Under the pieces are notes generated by a model that was not told the DNA's origin, searched no databases, and saw only the letters and a program-made list of their open reading frames with translations. This document shows, one piece after another, positions 22,800-35,067 of a DNA stretch of 64,000 nucleotides. Origin of the DNA: Perilla frutescens (lineage: Eukaryota > Streptophyta > Magnoliopsida > Lamiales > Lamiaceae); assembly GCA_026008535.1 (NCBI GenBank), contig BRKX01000002.1:74669380-74733379 (forward strand), written 5' to 3'. Position numbers and translations under genes: made by a program. How positions within the stretch are numbered: position 1 is the first letter of the stretch; every line of letters starts with the position of its first letter.

Positions 22800-25441
22800 C
22801 TTGTGGAACATAATTTCTCCCGCCCAATTGTCCAGGGCATTTTAGTCAATAGAAAAATGTGTAATGGAAATAATTATTTAATTCATGTAAATTTAACCGC
22901 ACTTATGCATGCGAATTGAATACATAGGTAATTATTAAGACTAATTATTTACTAGCATAGACTCACGCACATTGCCCATTGAATCGGTACACTGTTTACT
23001 TTTTTGTGATCATTTGTTTTATTTTTCAAAATTTTCTGTTTACATAATGCAAATTAAATTAGCTTTTACCCTATATAAGTTCAAAATGGTGCAAATGATT
23101 TAATTATGTATAACATACGAAAATTAATCATATACATTGCACACATTAAGATAATTATATGTTTTGATAATTATATTATTATATATATAATATGTAATAT
23201 ATTTGCCAGACTTATTTTAATTACGTCAATCTATTAATACTAATTTTCATAAATCTAATTTAATTTTATATAATTACTTTAAATTAATCAATCATATCCA
23301 TTAATTACACATATGTTTCTATAATTATATAAGCGAATTCTAGCTAGGCTAGCTGATTAATTTCTCAATCATCACAAGTTACGGTGACAAATATATTAGA
23401 TTGGAAAATTGATATGCATCAAACATTAGTATTCAACTTATAAACGATATTAGTATGGATATATATTTACTATATATAATATCCAAATCCAAAATGGAAA
23501 TAGCATACGATACCAAAATTATATTTACATTAGGTCAAATGTTAATTTTATTATGGGATATAACTAATATTTAAGTTAGATAACTACATAATGTTCGTAA
23601 TTATAAATAGATGGATGTGTATCATACTTCCAACTTCATTATGCTCTCACCAAGTATCCTAGAAAAAATTGTGACTAGAATCGATCTTCATTAGCCAATT
23701 TTTTTTTTGTTTGTTTTGTTGTGTTTTTGTTAAATGATTTATTTATTTATTTTTCATCAATATCTTATCGAATGATATTTCCAATATGGCTCTAATATGT
23801 GATCTTCCATAGTTGAATGAGGAAGAATTCAATCAGAAAATGACGAGAAGTTGTCATTTGTGCAACTAATCCAAAAAATTTACATAAGCTGATTCGTTAT
23901 TGGGATCTGTAGCTGCACAACTCCAATTCTTTAATTTTCATTTTTAATTACCACATAATAAATTTTGATTGTAAATATATAGTATTGCGTAAGGCGGGTA
24001 CAAATTTTCAATCTGTAAATGGTATGTTGTGTTAGTTTTGGTACTCTTTTTACCGTGTTATAATAATTTTGAAGTTGAAACCCAATTCTTAGAATTACGT
24101 ATTTGAAATCAAAACTTAGTTCTTAGCCAAAGTGATAAAGTCGTTCCTTGATAATTTCTCATAACTGTCCCACTGAATAAACAAGGGTGCTTGTGAAGGA
24201 AAAGAATGATTGACATGAAAAATTTATTTATTTAGTTTCAAATGTTATTGTTTATAAGTATTAGAATTTTTGATGGATTGTGTTAATGTACTTTGAATGT
24301 TGTCTGCAAATCCAATGATTATGGACTTATTTTTCTATTATGATTTCGAGTGCTCTGAAATATCAGAGTATTATAAAGGTTAATCCAAGTATAGACATAA
24401 TTGGAAACATGCTATTACATCAAACCAACGAATAGAAATATAAAACCTACTCATCTAAATCATATAGTAGTACAAGGTTTTTCTGTTGAGCTAGATTCCA
24501 TTAAAGATATACACATTTTTTCTTAATTAGTACATATATTTAATTTCATGGATACCAAAAAATGTACCTGAAAATTAATAAGGATTATATCACACAATCT
24601 CTACTTGAAATTGGATGATTAATTGTTCAAGGGTTTATTTTTTCAATATACAAAATCAACAACACTATTTTTCATTTATAAAAAATAGTAAAACTAGAAT
24701 TTTATATTTTATATTTAAAAAATCAAATTATTGTTAAATTTTTTTTATTACACAGTCAAATTTAAGATACCATTTTCAAATATTATCAACTTGACAACTT
24801 CATATGTTTTTTAAGTCGGGGAATGAGATGAGTGTCTCTCAAGTCCTACATGAAGATATCTATTAATTAGGTATTCATAAATGGATTATGTTATAAACAT
24901 ATACATAAAGATAACTCACAATTGCTACCCAAGAGTGAACACTGGATAAATATCAAAGTGGGTGGTTTGAATATTTTAATTTAGGATTCTTCCTTTTACA
25001 CAAAGATGTCCACCTTTTGCGTGTTTTTGAATAATTTTTTGTTATTTTTATTGCTAAATTAAGGTCTAGTGGTTCGAAAATTTAAATTTAGTAAAGATAA
25101 GGACAATATAGTATGATGTTATAGCTTAATATTATAAAGTATCGTAGGTTTGTAGTATGTTGTCACCTTAAGAATGTGATTTATTAAACAATTAAATAAT
25201 ATAGTAAATGCTCACAACTAAAGAATATTAATCATTATTGGCTCTTATATACTAAAGAGCACACTATAGTATGGTCTCACTAGTTAATACAACAACGTTG
25301 TATTAACTAATGATATGCTATAGCATATATCCTTAAGTATAATACACCAATCGTTGTTGAATTATATACTATATTATGATGTCACTAGCTAGTTAATATG
25401 AGTTATGTTTTGCTTATATATTACAATATGGTTTCATAATT
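22800..25441. other. Gene-free AT-rich stretch
   Basis: No gene, RNA or well-bounded element recognised. Open frames are short and unrelated to known families. Confidence 0.5.
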
Positions 25442-25456
25442 AATTTATTGTTATTC

Positions 25457-25576
25457 TTTTTTTTTTCTTTTTCTTTTTTACTCACACACCGGATCTGTGG
25501 TATTAAGGAGATTCAAACCCGTGACATTTGATCTCTAAGCAACCTCACTCCACCATTAGATCATCCTCATCGGGAC
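25457..25576 (-). mobile_element. tRNA-derived SINE with target duplication
   Basis: Read on the minus strand it begins GTCCCGATGAGG. It has a tRNA-like box A region (CTAATGGTGG) and box B (GGGTTTGAATC), then ends in GGTGTGTGAG and an A-rich tail. Flanking 15-bp copies of AATTTATTGTTATTC (25442-25456) and AATTTAATGTTATTC (25577-25591) differ at one base. This shows insertion by target-primed reverse transcription. Related copies lie at 31254-31471. Confidence 0.82.
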
Positions 25577-25996
25577 AATTTAATGTTATTCACGTATAGT
25601 ATATTATCGCTTCATAATATAATTTTAAATTTTAATACTTAATATATAAAATCTTATTTTATAATTAGTTAAGAATATGATTATTCATATACAACACATC
25701 TCACGATGAATCTAGATTATATCTTATCTTAATTTATAGACATCCAAAGATTGATCCAAATATAGAAAATATATCTGTATATGTAAATTAAAATACACCA
25801 CTAAAGTTGTATTTTTTATTTGTATTAAATAATAAATTATAATATAATAAGTAATAAGTAATGACTAATAATTAGTATTAGATCCATTCTTCCGTTTAAA
25901 AATATAAGAAAAGTGTAAAAGTAATAAAGTGGCCGCATTAAGGAAAAAGGAATAACAATTACGGTGAGATTTAAGATTTAGTTTCGAGCCATATAC

Positions 25997-26708
25997 GAGC
26001 TTGTTTGCTAGATTATATGGTATAATGTTAAATATATCTGATATGAAATGTGTTTTATCATATAAAATATTAATATTATGTTTATTTTGGTGTATTAAAA
26101 TATAGTACTCCTTTCATTTCGTTTTATTTATTGTTTTAGATTTTTTCTTTTGTGTTAAAATGTTTGTTGTTTTATATATTTTGACACCCTCTCCCTCAAA
26201 TTTAACCTTACAAATATATGGAGAGAGAGTTTTTTTTTTCAACTTTTTAGAAAAATATAAGTGAATAGGATTTTATATAATATAAAAATGAGGGATATAT
26301 TAGTCCAAAAAATTAATCGTTAATTCTAGATTAAAATTCTAAAACAACAAACAAAACAAAACGGATGTAGTATGTATTAATAATATAGTGTTTGCTTAGA
26401 TGTATTAGATTCTCTGTAAAATTTCAATTCCTAAAATATCATTTAATTAGTTATCATATATTGTGTGAATATTCTATAATACGATTTTTAATTAATATAT
26501 GCAAGATTATTTTAGTCTCCAATTTTTAATAATTAATTATGTATGATATTATATATCCCACCTACAAGGTTTGATATGTTATACCATATAAATGGTTAAC
26601 ACAAGTCGGATCCTTACATAATCATAGGCTTTAATATTGCTAGCAAACATAGTATTAGATGTCATAAATACTTATCACACCTTTATATTACCTAGCAAAC
26701 AAGTGCCC
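25997..26708. mobile_element. Tourist/Harbinger-like MITE interrupted by a Stowaway
   Basis: The ends share CTTGTTTGCTAG in inverted orientation. The flanks are TAC and TAA, close to a 3-bp TAA-type duplication. The body is homologous to 57976-58338, with shared AGATGTATTAGATTCT and ATTGTGTGAATATTCT. The sequence missing from the other copy is exactly the nested MITE at 26108-26370. Confidence 0.7.
26108..26370. mobile_element. Stowaway-like MITE nested in the Tourist-like element
   Basis: A 263-bp insertion with TA at both flanks (26106-26107 and 26371-26372). Its inverted ends resemble CTCCnTCCGTTTTGTTTT and TTGTTGTTTTAGA. The empty site is seen in the homologous Tourist-like copy near 58080. 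A half copy lies at 19402-19525. Confidence 0.8.
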
Positions 26709-26788
26709 TAATGAGAAGTAAGAATTAATTACCATTGACCTATCAACTTTGTTTATAAATTAAATTGCACATAAATAATGTAAATTTT

Positions 26789-27474
26789 GCACTGCTGCGA
26801 AAGAAAATTTTCGCAAATGTTCCTTATAAGATAAATTTACAAATTCTAAAATATTTATTATCTAGTGACGATAAATATTCACAACATATAAAGTTGTCAC
26901 TATTAATATTTTGTTGTGACAAGATGAAATTTTATCACAATATATATGTTTTAGTGACGAAAATATGATTATCACTGGCTTCTCGCCAACAACAAAAATT
27001 GGCTCAGATTATTTAGTGACGATAAATGCTCACAATATATAAAGTTGTCACTATTAACATTTTGTTGTGACAAGATAAAATTTTGTCACTATGGATGTGT
27101 TTTCAGTGACGAAAATATGATTGTCACTAGCTTCCCACCAACAATAGAAATTGACGCAAAATATTTAGTGACAATATTAAATACTCACAACATATAAAGT
27201 TATCACTGTTAACATTTTGTTGTGACAATATGAAATTTTGTTACTAAAGATGTGTTTTTAGTGATGAAAATATGATTGTCACTGGCTTCCCGCCAACAAC
27301 AGAAATTGGCGCAAACTATTTAGTGACGATAAATACTCACAACATAAAAGATTGTCATTGTTAATATTTGTTGTGACAATATGAATTTTTGTCACTGAAG
27401 ATGAGTTTTTAGTGACGAAAATATGATTGTCACTCATATTGTCGTCACAAGAAGCAGTTTTTTTTTGTGTAGTG
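26789..27474. mobile_element. CACTA-like terminus with internal AGTGACGA tandem array
   Basis: The right end reads CACTACACAAAAAAAAACTG when complemented, like a CACTA/En-Spm terminus. The left candidate end, CACTGCTGCGAAAGAAAA, is only partly similar, and I found no matching 3-bp duplication. The interior is a four-unit tandem array. The class is tentative and coding content is absent. Confidence 0.4.
26873..27440. repeat. Four-unit tandem repeat, about 141-155 bp period
   Basis: Units start with TAGTGACGATAAAT or a variant at 26873, 27014, 27166 and 27321. Each contains GTTGTCACT, TTTTGTTGTGACAA, TAGTGACGAAAATATGATT and GCCAACAACAGAAATTGGC-like blocks. AGTGACGA and its complement TCGTCACT alternate, so every unit can also fold. 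Dense AGTGACGA words are typical of CACTA subterminal regions. Confidence 0.85.
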
Positions 27475-28378
27475 GTATATAGAAAATCTTTATTTTCTTA
27501 CCAATTTTTACCTTCTCAAAATGAAAATATAATATCATATAATATATCAATATTTATTTTTCATCTAAACTGTGGATTTTATGCACATAAATCCAATCAA
27601 CAGAAAGAACTTGTATGTTGATGTCGGGGCTAGACCCAGTCATCACGCCGGCAGTGATTTCGCCAGAGAAGAAGAAGAAAAGGGAAGGACAAATTAGGGA
27701 TTCAGCTTTTGCCCGTTTGAATTTCCATTTCTCTAGTGATTTTTTTTTTTCTTTCGTCGGAGAAGAAGAGGGAGAAGAAATTAGGTTCGTTTGATTTTCA
27801 ATTTGGACATTTTAGAAATCGAATGCGTCGTTCCAGTTCCCAACAAAGAACTGTAGATCTAATACTTTAGATGTGTGTCTCAATAGGCTGGGTCGGGTAT
27901 ATATACAGTGCTTCCGTATATTCTGAATAGTAGGGATACCGTATTTTTTTGTTTTAATATTTCATAGAAAAATGGAACACTTGTAAAAAAGGACAAGGGA
28001 ATGCATTAGCATTCTCCGACGCACGATATTCAAAACCAGAAAAACGGCAACATTTATTTAAAACAAATAGTGAAGTAGAAGTGTTGGATTCTGACTAGTC
28101 TGCAATCATGTACATGACTCACACGTGCACCATATTTTGATTCCTCAGCTACAGTCACTGCCCCACCCATACGATTCTTTCTTAACCTTTTTGGGGACCT
28201 AAATCATAATACACTACATAAACTCATCCCTCGCCTGCCTTATAGCTAGGGGCTTAACTGCAATTTTTTATAAATGCTTTCCTTTTTCTTTTTCTTTTTT
28301 CAAATTAAATAGACAAATATATCAATACAGGCTATACAAATACTGAAAATGGATTTTGAAAATAAAGGAGTTGAGTTA

Positions 28379-28418
<40 letters not shown>

Positions 28419-31253
28419 GCACTTTTTTTTATATAAAGATCACTTATTATAATTGATGGTGAGAGATTTTGTATGTGAATGCATAGTTGGGGTATATAGG
28501 ATCGCTCAACCCTGAAGTATGTCATCATGCTCGACTATTTTATAGGGGTTTGAAACCCTAGATTAATCAACCATATCATTCCTCCCAATTTCGGAGGTCA
28601 TTGTTGAGCGAAGGGTTGATCCCTCTGGATTTGAGAATCAGCTGATTTAGTTATATGACTGGATTCCCATTTTATGGGCCGGTCATCCACTCCTTTTGAC
28701 CTAACTGTCACCACTGATTGGGTCGACACAATCTAAGATCATTTGACAAGTAAAAAAATGACTATTAAAGTTACCATTCAAAAAATATAATAATAAGATA
28801 ATTCTTTCTTCTGAGAAAGGGGGAAAAAAGATAAAACGGAATAAAATGACCTATCAATTATGAATTGAATCCGAATTTCAGTTAAAAACTTATGTAATGA
28901 ACCTCTTCGATGATTAGCCCCAAAATTGGAGTAGATCCAAGTGAAATGAAATCCCATTTGATAAATATGAAATGGGACACCAAAAGAATTGATGAGGCTT
29001 ATGAGATTATGAAATTGGGAAGTCTTGGAAATATTGGAATTTAAAAAAGAAGAAGAAAAAATGGTGCACAAGAAAGAGGTAGATGAGTAGTAATTATTGT
29101 CAGAGAAAATGAGGTGGAAATTGCTCATAGACGAATGTTGAAGGTTAATGGTTGATCGTAGCTACAAAATCTAGGGGCCAAAAAGAAAAACAAAGTTGAT
29201 AGAGTAACGACATTTCAATGTCCTTTCATGGGGAGCAAACCCACATGCAATATTATCTTCATTTCTTCAACGCCTCTTTTCACAAGGGACTTAGCTCACC
29301 CACAAATTAATTACTCCTATTCCATATCATTTTTTTTCCCAATATATAATATTTTGATTTTAGGTATAATTAAAGTATGCAATTCCATGAATGTCATCAC
29401 CGCAAATCCCTACTCATATGTCGAGCCGCCCATCATATATAGTTTTTCAAATATGGTTTAAATCTCATTTATGTCAACACATGATTACGCATAAACGAAA
29501 TTTACCCGGTTCACATTTTTAAATAACAGTTGCGGATTATCTTCATTAAATATATATATATTCCAAGTTAAGCAACGGACGATGTTGAATATCTATCACA
29601 CATACATATAAGGAAGATTTAGCACGCACACATACTCTTATTGAGTATAATAGAGACAAATTTCAATCATCCAATAAGATGATCAAAAGATTGAAAATGA
29701 TGTGTCAATTTCATACATTTTTTTTTAAAAAAATGCAATCCTAAACAGATCGATGTTAATTAAAACTAACACGTGTACTCACAATACTATTTAATTTTTC
29801 GAAAATTAGAAAATACAATATTAAAATTCAACATACAGATGCTAAAATCAGCATACACGTACGATGCTAATTATCTCTTAGAAAACATGAAAGATCTTAT
29901 TTGTCCATTTAATTAATTTAGACAGCCTAAATTGATCCGTATTTTAGAGACTAAAGTACATATTGTTTACATCTGATATGATCCCTTAAAAAAAATCTTA
30001 AATAATGCTAGCTGTCCAAGAAAAGTATTAACATGTAAGAAATTAAAGATTCTGCTTTGTGAAATAGACAAGATTTCGTAGCAATATGGAACACTACGAT
30101 CCAAATACACTATTTACCAAAAATCAGCAGCAATTGTGTGGAAACGGTCGATCTACACTAGAGAGTAGAATGCTAGACCGTTCAATTAACATATATACGA
30201 TGAATTTAATAATATAAATAATGTTTATTTATACAATTTACAAATTATTAAAGTTAATTACAACCTTTTAAGTTTGATCTCCCTTGTACTTTCAAGTTTT
30301 CCCATATTCATTTATAGGAGTATTGTCGATTCAGGATCTGAAAGATGAGCAATCTATCAATTTAGGACTTAAAAGATGAAAACTCTCAATTCAGGATCTC
30401 AAAAATCACGAATTTTGATTTCTTTTAATTTTTTAATTAATTTTCAATGAAAATTTATTTACTAATTCTCTATTAAATCTGATAATGAAATAGTAAAATT
30501 AATTTTAAAAAAAGTGTGATTATTGAGGTGCTGGATTGAGAGTTTTCATCTTTCGGATCCTAAATTGATAGTTTTCATCTTTCAGGTTCCGAATCGATAG
30601 ACTACCCATCTTTCAGGTGTTGAATTGATAATTCTCCTTATTTATATTTATATAATTTACAAATTATTAAAAAAAAAATCTATTATCGATTGTACTTTCA
30701 ATTTTTTGTTTTTGCATGTTGTCCTCTGTACTTTAAAATGAAAAATATTTATCACATATACTTTTATTTCTTTTGTACTTTTCGATCCCTTCGTAAAAAA
30801 CAGGAGAAGAGTAAAAAAAAATATTGAAACAAGAGAAAGTAAAAAGAGAAAAAATATATCCAAAAAATCTGAAGGCAAAGCTTAATAAAAAATATATACA
30901 CATCCACATACATATAGTCATCCATTTCCAAATATATAGCCCGATATTTGATTTAGGTGTCACAATTATATAATTTCACTAATTATTATATTGAGTATTA
31001 TTTTTTCCATTGTTATTCGCGTACGTACAAATGTCATTTTAATTAGTTTTGGAAATTAATTATTATTGTGCATTACATTATTCTGAGCAGACTCATTTTC
31101 CTTAAATAGGGATACTATATAAAGTTGATAGCCGAGCGTGAGATGCCAAATTAAAGTGAACGATATATTTAAGAAATCAAAAATAAAATAAAAATTGTAG
31201 TGTAAAATTGCAAAAAACAACAAAAAAACATTTCTTAATTATAATCTCATTTT
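27475..31253. other. Gene-free stretch with a less AT-rich island
   Basis: No supported gene. A segment at about 27620-27950 has more GC (with GCCGGCAGTGATTTCGCC and purine runs such as GAGAAGAAGAAG) and looks like a 5'UTR or relic of an exon, but I cannot assign it. A long (AT)n run occupies 28380-28414. The rest is AT-rich. Confidence 0.45.
28380..28414. repeat. (AT)n microsatellite
   Basis: An uninterrupted AT run of about 35 bases. Confidence 0.9.
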
Positions 31254-31330
31254 GTCATTTTTTTTAAACTCACACACCTGAGCTGTGGTATTAAGGTGAT
31301 TTGAACTTGTGACCTTTGGTCTCCAAGCAA
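31254..31330 (-). mobile_element. Truncated SINE (5' part missing)
   Basis: It shares with the SINE at 25457 the words CTCACACACC, TGTGGTATTAAGG and GGTCTCCAAGCAA, but loses homology before the box A region. It lies about 30 bp from a second SINE copy of the same family. Confidence 0.65.
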
Positions 31331-31359
31331 TGAGCAATCTACATTTCCTATTTCAATTC

Positions 31360-31471
31360 TTTTTTTTAATCACACCCAACAATGTCACATGTGGTATTAA
31401 GGAGATTCGAACTCATAATCTCTGGTCTTCAAACAACCTCACTCCATCACTAGGTCATCCTCATTGGGACC
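31360..31471 (-). mobile_element. tRNA-derived SINE
   Basis: On the minus strand it starts GGTCCCAATGAGGATGACC. It carries box A-like GACCTAGTGATGG and box B-like GAGTTCGAATC, and ends T/A-rich. Candidate flanking duplications are ATTTCAATTC (31350-31359) and ATTCCAACTC (31472-31481), two mismatches in ten, suggesting an older insertion than that at 25457. Confidence 0.7.
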
Positions 31472-31481
31472 ATTCCAACTC

Positions 31482-33562
31482 TTTTTTCTTTTAAGTTTTA
31501 ATTTATTATGATTTATTTTTACTTTAATTTTCTATTTTAGGGTTGATTCTTCCTCAATTAGGGTATAATATATTAAAAATAATAATTAAAAAAAATTAGT
31601 TATGAAACACAAAATGGAACACGGATTGAAATAGACGATCTGATCCAATATTTTTTTTTTATTGATTATCATTGTCAGTCATATTTTCGTTTTAACAGTC
31701 TTCGCCATTTTTAGGCAAAAACTCCTTCAATTATTCAATTCTCACTCACTGTCACACATTTTTGGTCGTTAACTGAGGAGTTATCGTTTTCTGCATGCAA
31801 AATGATTTTCAACTAGTTTTAAGCAACTTAACGGACTATTGGTTAAGAAGACTTTTGTTTGTTTGCTTCCTTTTTTTTTTTTTTTTGTTAGAAAAAGAGA
31901 GTAATGAATCTCGAATTGAAAAATATCCCTTTCATCGGGAATCTTCGCAACACAATTGTATTTCATTCTCAGCAACATGATCAAATTTTTTAGTTTTTTT
32001 TTTTTTTTTGCTATTTTTTGTACTTTTATTTTATTATTGCATTTGTTAATAGGGGTTCAATCTACTCAATTAAACTTTATAATTATTATTTAATATTTAA
32101 TTTTTAATTTTAGTTAATGGTTAATTATTTGAAAATTAAATACTACAAATAATTATACACTCTAACTGATTTAATCATAATTAACATCATATCCTATGTG
32201 CTATTTTCTATGGCATCTCCGGTGCCAGACCTTTTTTTAATTTATTATGCTTTAATTTAATATTTTTATTTAGAATTCATTATTCTCCAATTAGGATATA
32301 TTAAAAAAATTAGAATATAAATTAATTATGATACACAAAATGTAATACGGATGGATACGTGAGCACTAGCAGATACAATGGAGGGCAGAGGGGGCATGGA
32401 AATACATAAGTTTGGCCGAATCTATAATTAACAGTTGAAAAAGTGTGACAATTCATTATTATGGAGTGAAATATAAAATAAATCGTGAAATTCTAGATAA
32501 AATATCAATAATAAAGTTTGAGAAAGGAGGAGGGCAAATTCCCACTACATGTTCGGAAAGGCATAATTACTATGTTGAAATTTGGTATCAGAATTGTTTC
32601 TATGTTAATAATGCAACTTTGTCAATTATATATACAGTACTATATATATATATATACACATATATATATCACAAATTCTCATTTACATAATACAGTATGT
32701 ATATTAACGATCAACGTGTTGATCCGATCAATATGTTGACAAAAAAGAGTCAAAATAGGCGATATGTTTTAAGAATATCTGTAATATTTTTTGAGTTTTG
32801 AGTGATATTATTTAATATTACCGTTGATATTTATTTTGACAGTTTTTTTTACCGACAATTTTTAAGGATACAGATGATACTTTTAAACTTTTGAATGATA
32901 ATTAACAATTTTTTTGATCAATATGTTGATCCAGTCAACGAGCGTTGACCATCTAATGTGCACAAGACCTGCACTATACACACACATTCATTGATGTAAG
33001 GAAAGAAACAACTCACGTAAGATTACCAATATGGGTTGTATATGAGATTTCTAACTCTCTATGTTACATTTTTAAATTACGAGTTTTTTTTGTTTTTTTT
33101 TTTAATTTATTTTTGTTAAGATTTAATTTAATTTTATGATTATTTATTAGGGTTCACCCTACCCAATTAAGGTTTATAATTATTTTTTAATATTTAATTT
33201 TCAGTTTTAATTCATCATTATTATGGTTGATTATTTCAAAAATAATTTTTTTGAAAGTATTTCAAAATTAAATTCAATTGATTTTTTTATTGATAAATGT
33301 TGACTATGATTATTTGTGTTATAATTAATTTTTATTTTATAATAAATATTATTAAAATCATAAATTTGACGGTGAAGCACATAATGAAACGTGAAGGAGT
33401 GCAAAAAAAAAATTGTGCTTACATCACACACCAATGTATGTGTGTACATACTACATACATACATACATATCTAGACGTAATTAGCTCGTTGTAAAATAAA
33501 ATTTCATTTTTACGTTGTTCATTAATTATATTAACATATGTCAATCACCATTCACCACATGA
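31482..33562. other. Gene-free AT-rich stretch
   Basis: Poly-T runs (31870-31885, 31990-32009) and short repeated phrases around TTAATTTTTAGTTTTAGTTAA. The phrases recur near 33180 and 36660 and suggest an old dispersed repeat. One possible MITE at 32708-32950. No gene. Confidence 0.5.
32708..32950. mobile_element. Possible MITE (foldback ends, no clear duplication)
   Basis: The left end GATCAACGTGTTGATCC, followed by GATCAATATGTTGAC, is mirrored at the right by GGTCAACG..., GGATCAACATATTGATCA (complement). No flanking target duplication was found, so the boundaries are approximate. Confidence 0.4.
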
Positions 33563-33570
33563 TTTGGTAC

Positions 33571-34306
33571 TAGAGATGAGATGGTGCCGGTACCGGTTCC
33601 AGTACTGGTTTGTTTTGCCGGTACTCTCAAGTTGACGGCCACGTGGAATTTGAGCTCGATCCGCGTGATGTTCTGAAAATTAGAAGAGATTGGGGGTGCA
33701 CGTCCAAATAATTTTGATGTTCTGAAATTATGGTCGATGAATCAAGAATGATGTCGCATGCTTGCCATTATGGCAAAATAAATATTTGCAGGCTCGACAT
33801 CAACAGTGGCGGTTGAACAATCCTCAACCAATCCAGTTATATGTTGGACGAAGAAAGATCGCACCAATTAATGGTCTCAAACGCGCAAAAATGATGAGTG
33901 GGACGACGATCTCGACTTCAAGACAAATCATGAAAAGGCAAAGTGAACTATGAAGATTTCAATTCCTAGGTGGGAGATGCGCAGACAATTTAATTTTAAA
34001 TGCAAGCCCAATTTTTTGTTTTTATTTCCCCCCTCAAATGTAACGATGATAGTTTAGTTTAATTTATATTTCAATATAATAAATTTTTTATATTCAAATG
34101 TCAATTGTAACATGATATTATTTATCAAATAAACTTATCATTTTTAGTTTCATTCCTAAATAACGGGAAAAAAGAAAAAAAAGATAAAAAAGGAACCGAC
34201 GAACCTCTCCAAAACCACTTGGAAGTTGGAACGTAACCGCGGCATAGCCGGTCCGGTTCTGGTTCCACATTTTGCAACCGGCCTACCCGAACCGTGAGCA
34301 TCTCTA
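33571..34306 (+). mobile_element. Decayed hAT element
   Basis: The inverted termini TAGAGATG and CATCTCTA are followed by GGTACCGG/CCGGCC-rich stretches unlike the AT-rich flanks. The flanking octamers TTTGGTAC (33563-33570) and TTTTGCAC (34307-34314) match at six of eight positions. It contains a decayed dimerisation region (33713-33952). The element is internally deleted. Confidence 0.7.
33713..33952 (+). pseudogene. Remnant of hAT transposase C-terminal dimerisation region
   Basis: Reading from TTT at 33713 gives FDVLKLWSMNQE, stop, CRMLAIMAK, stop, IFAGSTSTVAVEQS. This follows the order of the hATC block of plant hAT transposases (F-D-[IV]-L-x-W-W, then P-x-L-S-x-M-A-x-D-[IV]-[FL]-A, then S-T-V-A-x-E). 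At least three in-frame stops, at positions where the family has coding residues, show it is dead. A tail like WTKKDRTN follows. Confidence 0.65.
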
Positions 34307-34768
34307 TTTTGCACGAAAATGCAAAATGAAACATGTACGTATTCTTACAAAAACGTAGTTTCGCAACAAAATATTCAAAGTGTCAGCAGATCAACTAAAG
34401 GGTCGAAATTAAATGAAAAACAAGGTGCATGTCAGTCTTTAAACAAAATGAAATTAAGTCGAAGAATTAACAGTGCTAACTAGCCTTTTAATTAGTCCAC
34501 GAGAATAGCCTCTTACAAACAATAAAAATCCATGCAAAAATTAAAAATAATTATTAATGACAAGATTAAATCGAGCATGATGATATATATCATACCCAGC
34601 TATTTACAGTAACAAGATAAAATAAAAAGGAAAAATAACTAAGCCCAAGAAAGAAACTAATATTTCGAAGCAAAATCCTTTCGTGGGGAAATATTAAACA
34701 TGATAATCGATCTCTTACCTAATTAATAAATCTAATTAATATGAAGTTCCAAATAAAAAAGAGTGAGC

Positions 34769-34906
34769 TCAGTCGTGCCAGCAAAGAAGCATAACTACAC
34801 ATCTTCTCACTATGTAAAGCCTTCCTCTCTGTTCTTTCAGAAATCTTCCCAATTTTCTGCTCGATAATCTTTTCTTCGATTCTTCACCTCTCATTTTCAT
34901 CTCCAT
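34769..34906 (-). CDS. DVL/ROTUNDIFOLIA-like small polypeptide, 45 aa
   Basis: A complete 46-codon frame with ATG at 34906 and TGA ending at 34769. The C-terminal 29 residues form a DVL/RTFL domain: RKLGRFLKEQRGRLYIVRR followed by CVVMLLCWHD at the very end. In the family, these plasma-membrane-associated small proteins restrict longitudinal organ growth and cell proliferation when overexpressed. The N-terminus (MEMKMRGEESKKRLSS) is short and basic, as usual. The CVVMLLC segment is hydrophobic. Some DVL members are only 40-50 aa, so the length fits. There is no intron. A TATA-like TTATAAGAA lies about 165 bp upstream and a dyad G-box about 1.5 kb upstream. A second Met at codon 3 could also serve as the start. 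Confidence 0.92.
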   Translation of the reverse strand: MEMKMRGEESKKRLSSRKLGRFLKEQRGRLYIVRRCVVMLLCWHD

Positions 34907-35067
34907 ATATATATATGTGTGTGTGTATATGTATATAGGGACTTCAAGAATGAAAATGTTTGGATGTTGATGAGTGGCTTTGGGTGTTTCTCTCTCAAGA
35001 AATTAATGATATGATGAGAGAGATGAGTTGAGGTTTGGTTGAGTTTGAAATGAGGGGGCAGAAGGGG

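Noticed and set aside
26873..27440. Regular repeats considered as a CRISPR-like array
   Set aside because: Units are long, divergent and contiguous with no unique spacers, and the genome is a plant.
28778..29128. 116-aa minus-strand open frame
   Set aside because: Ser/Phe/Asn-rich low-complexity product typical of AT-rich non-coding DNA; nothing recognised.
33590..33620. GGTACCGG-rich stretch considered as a promoter
   Set aside because: Explained as the terminal region of the decayed hAT element.
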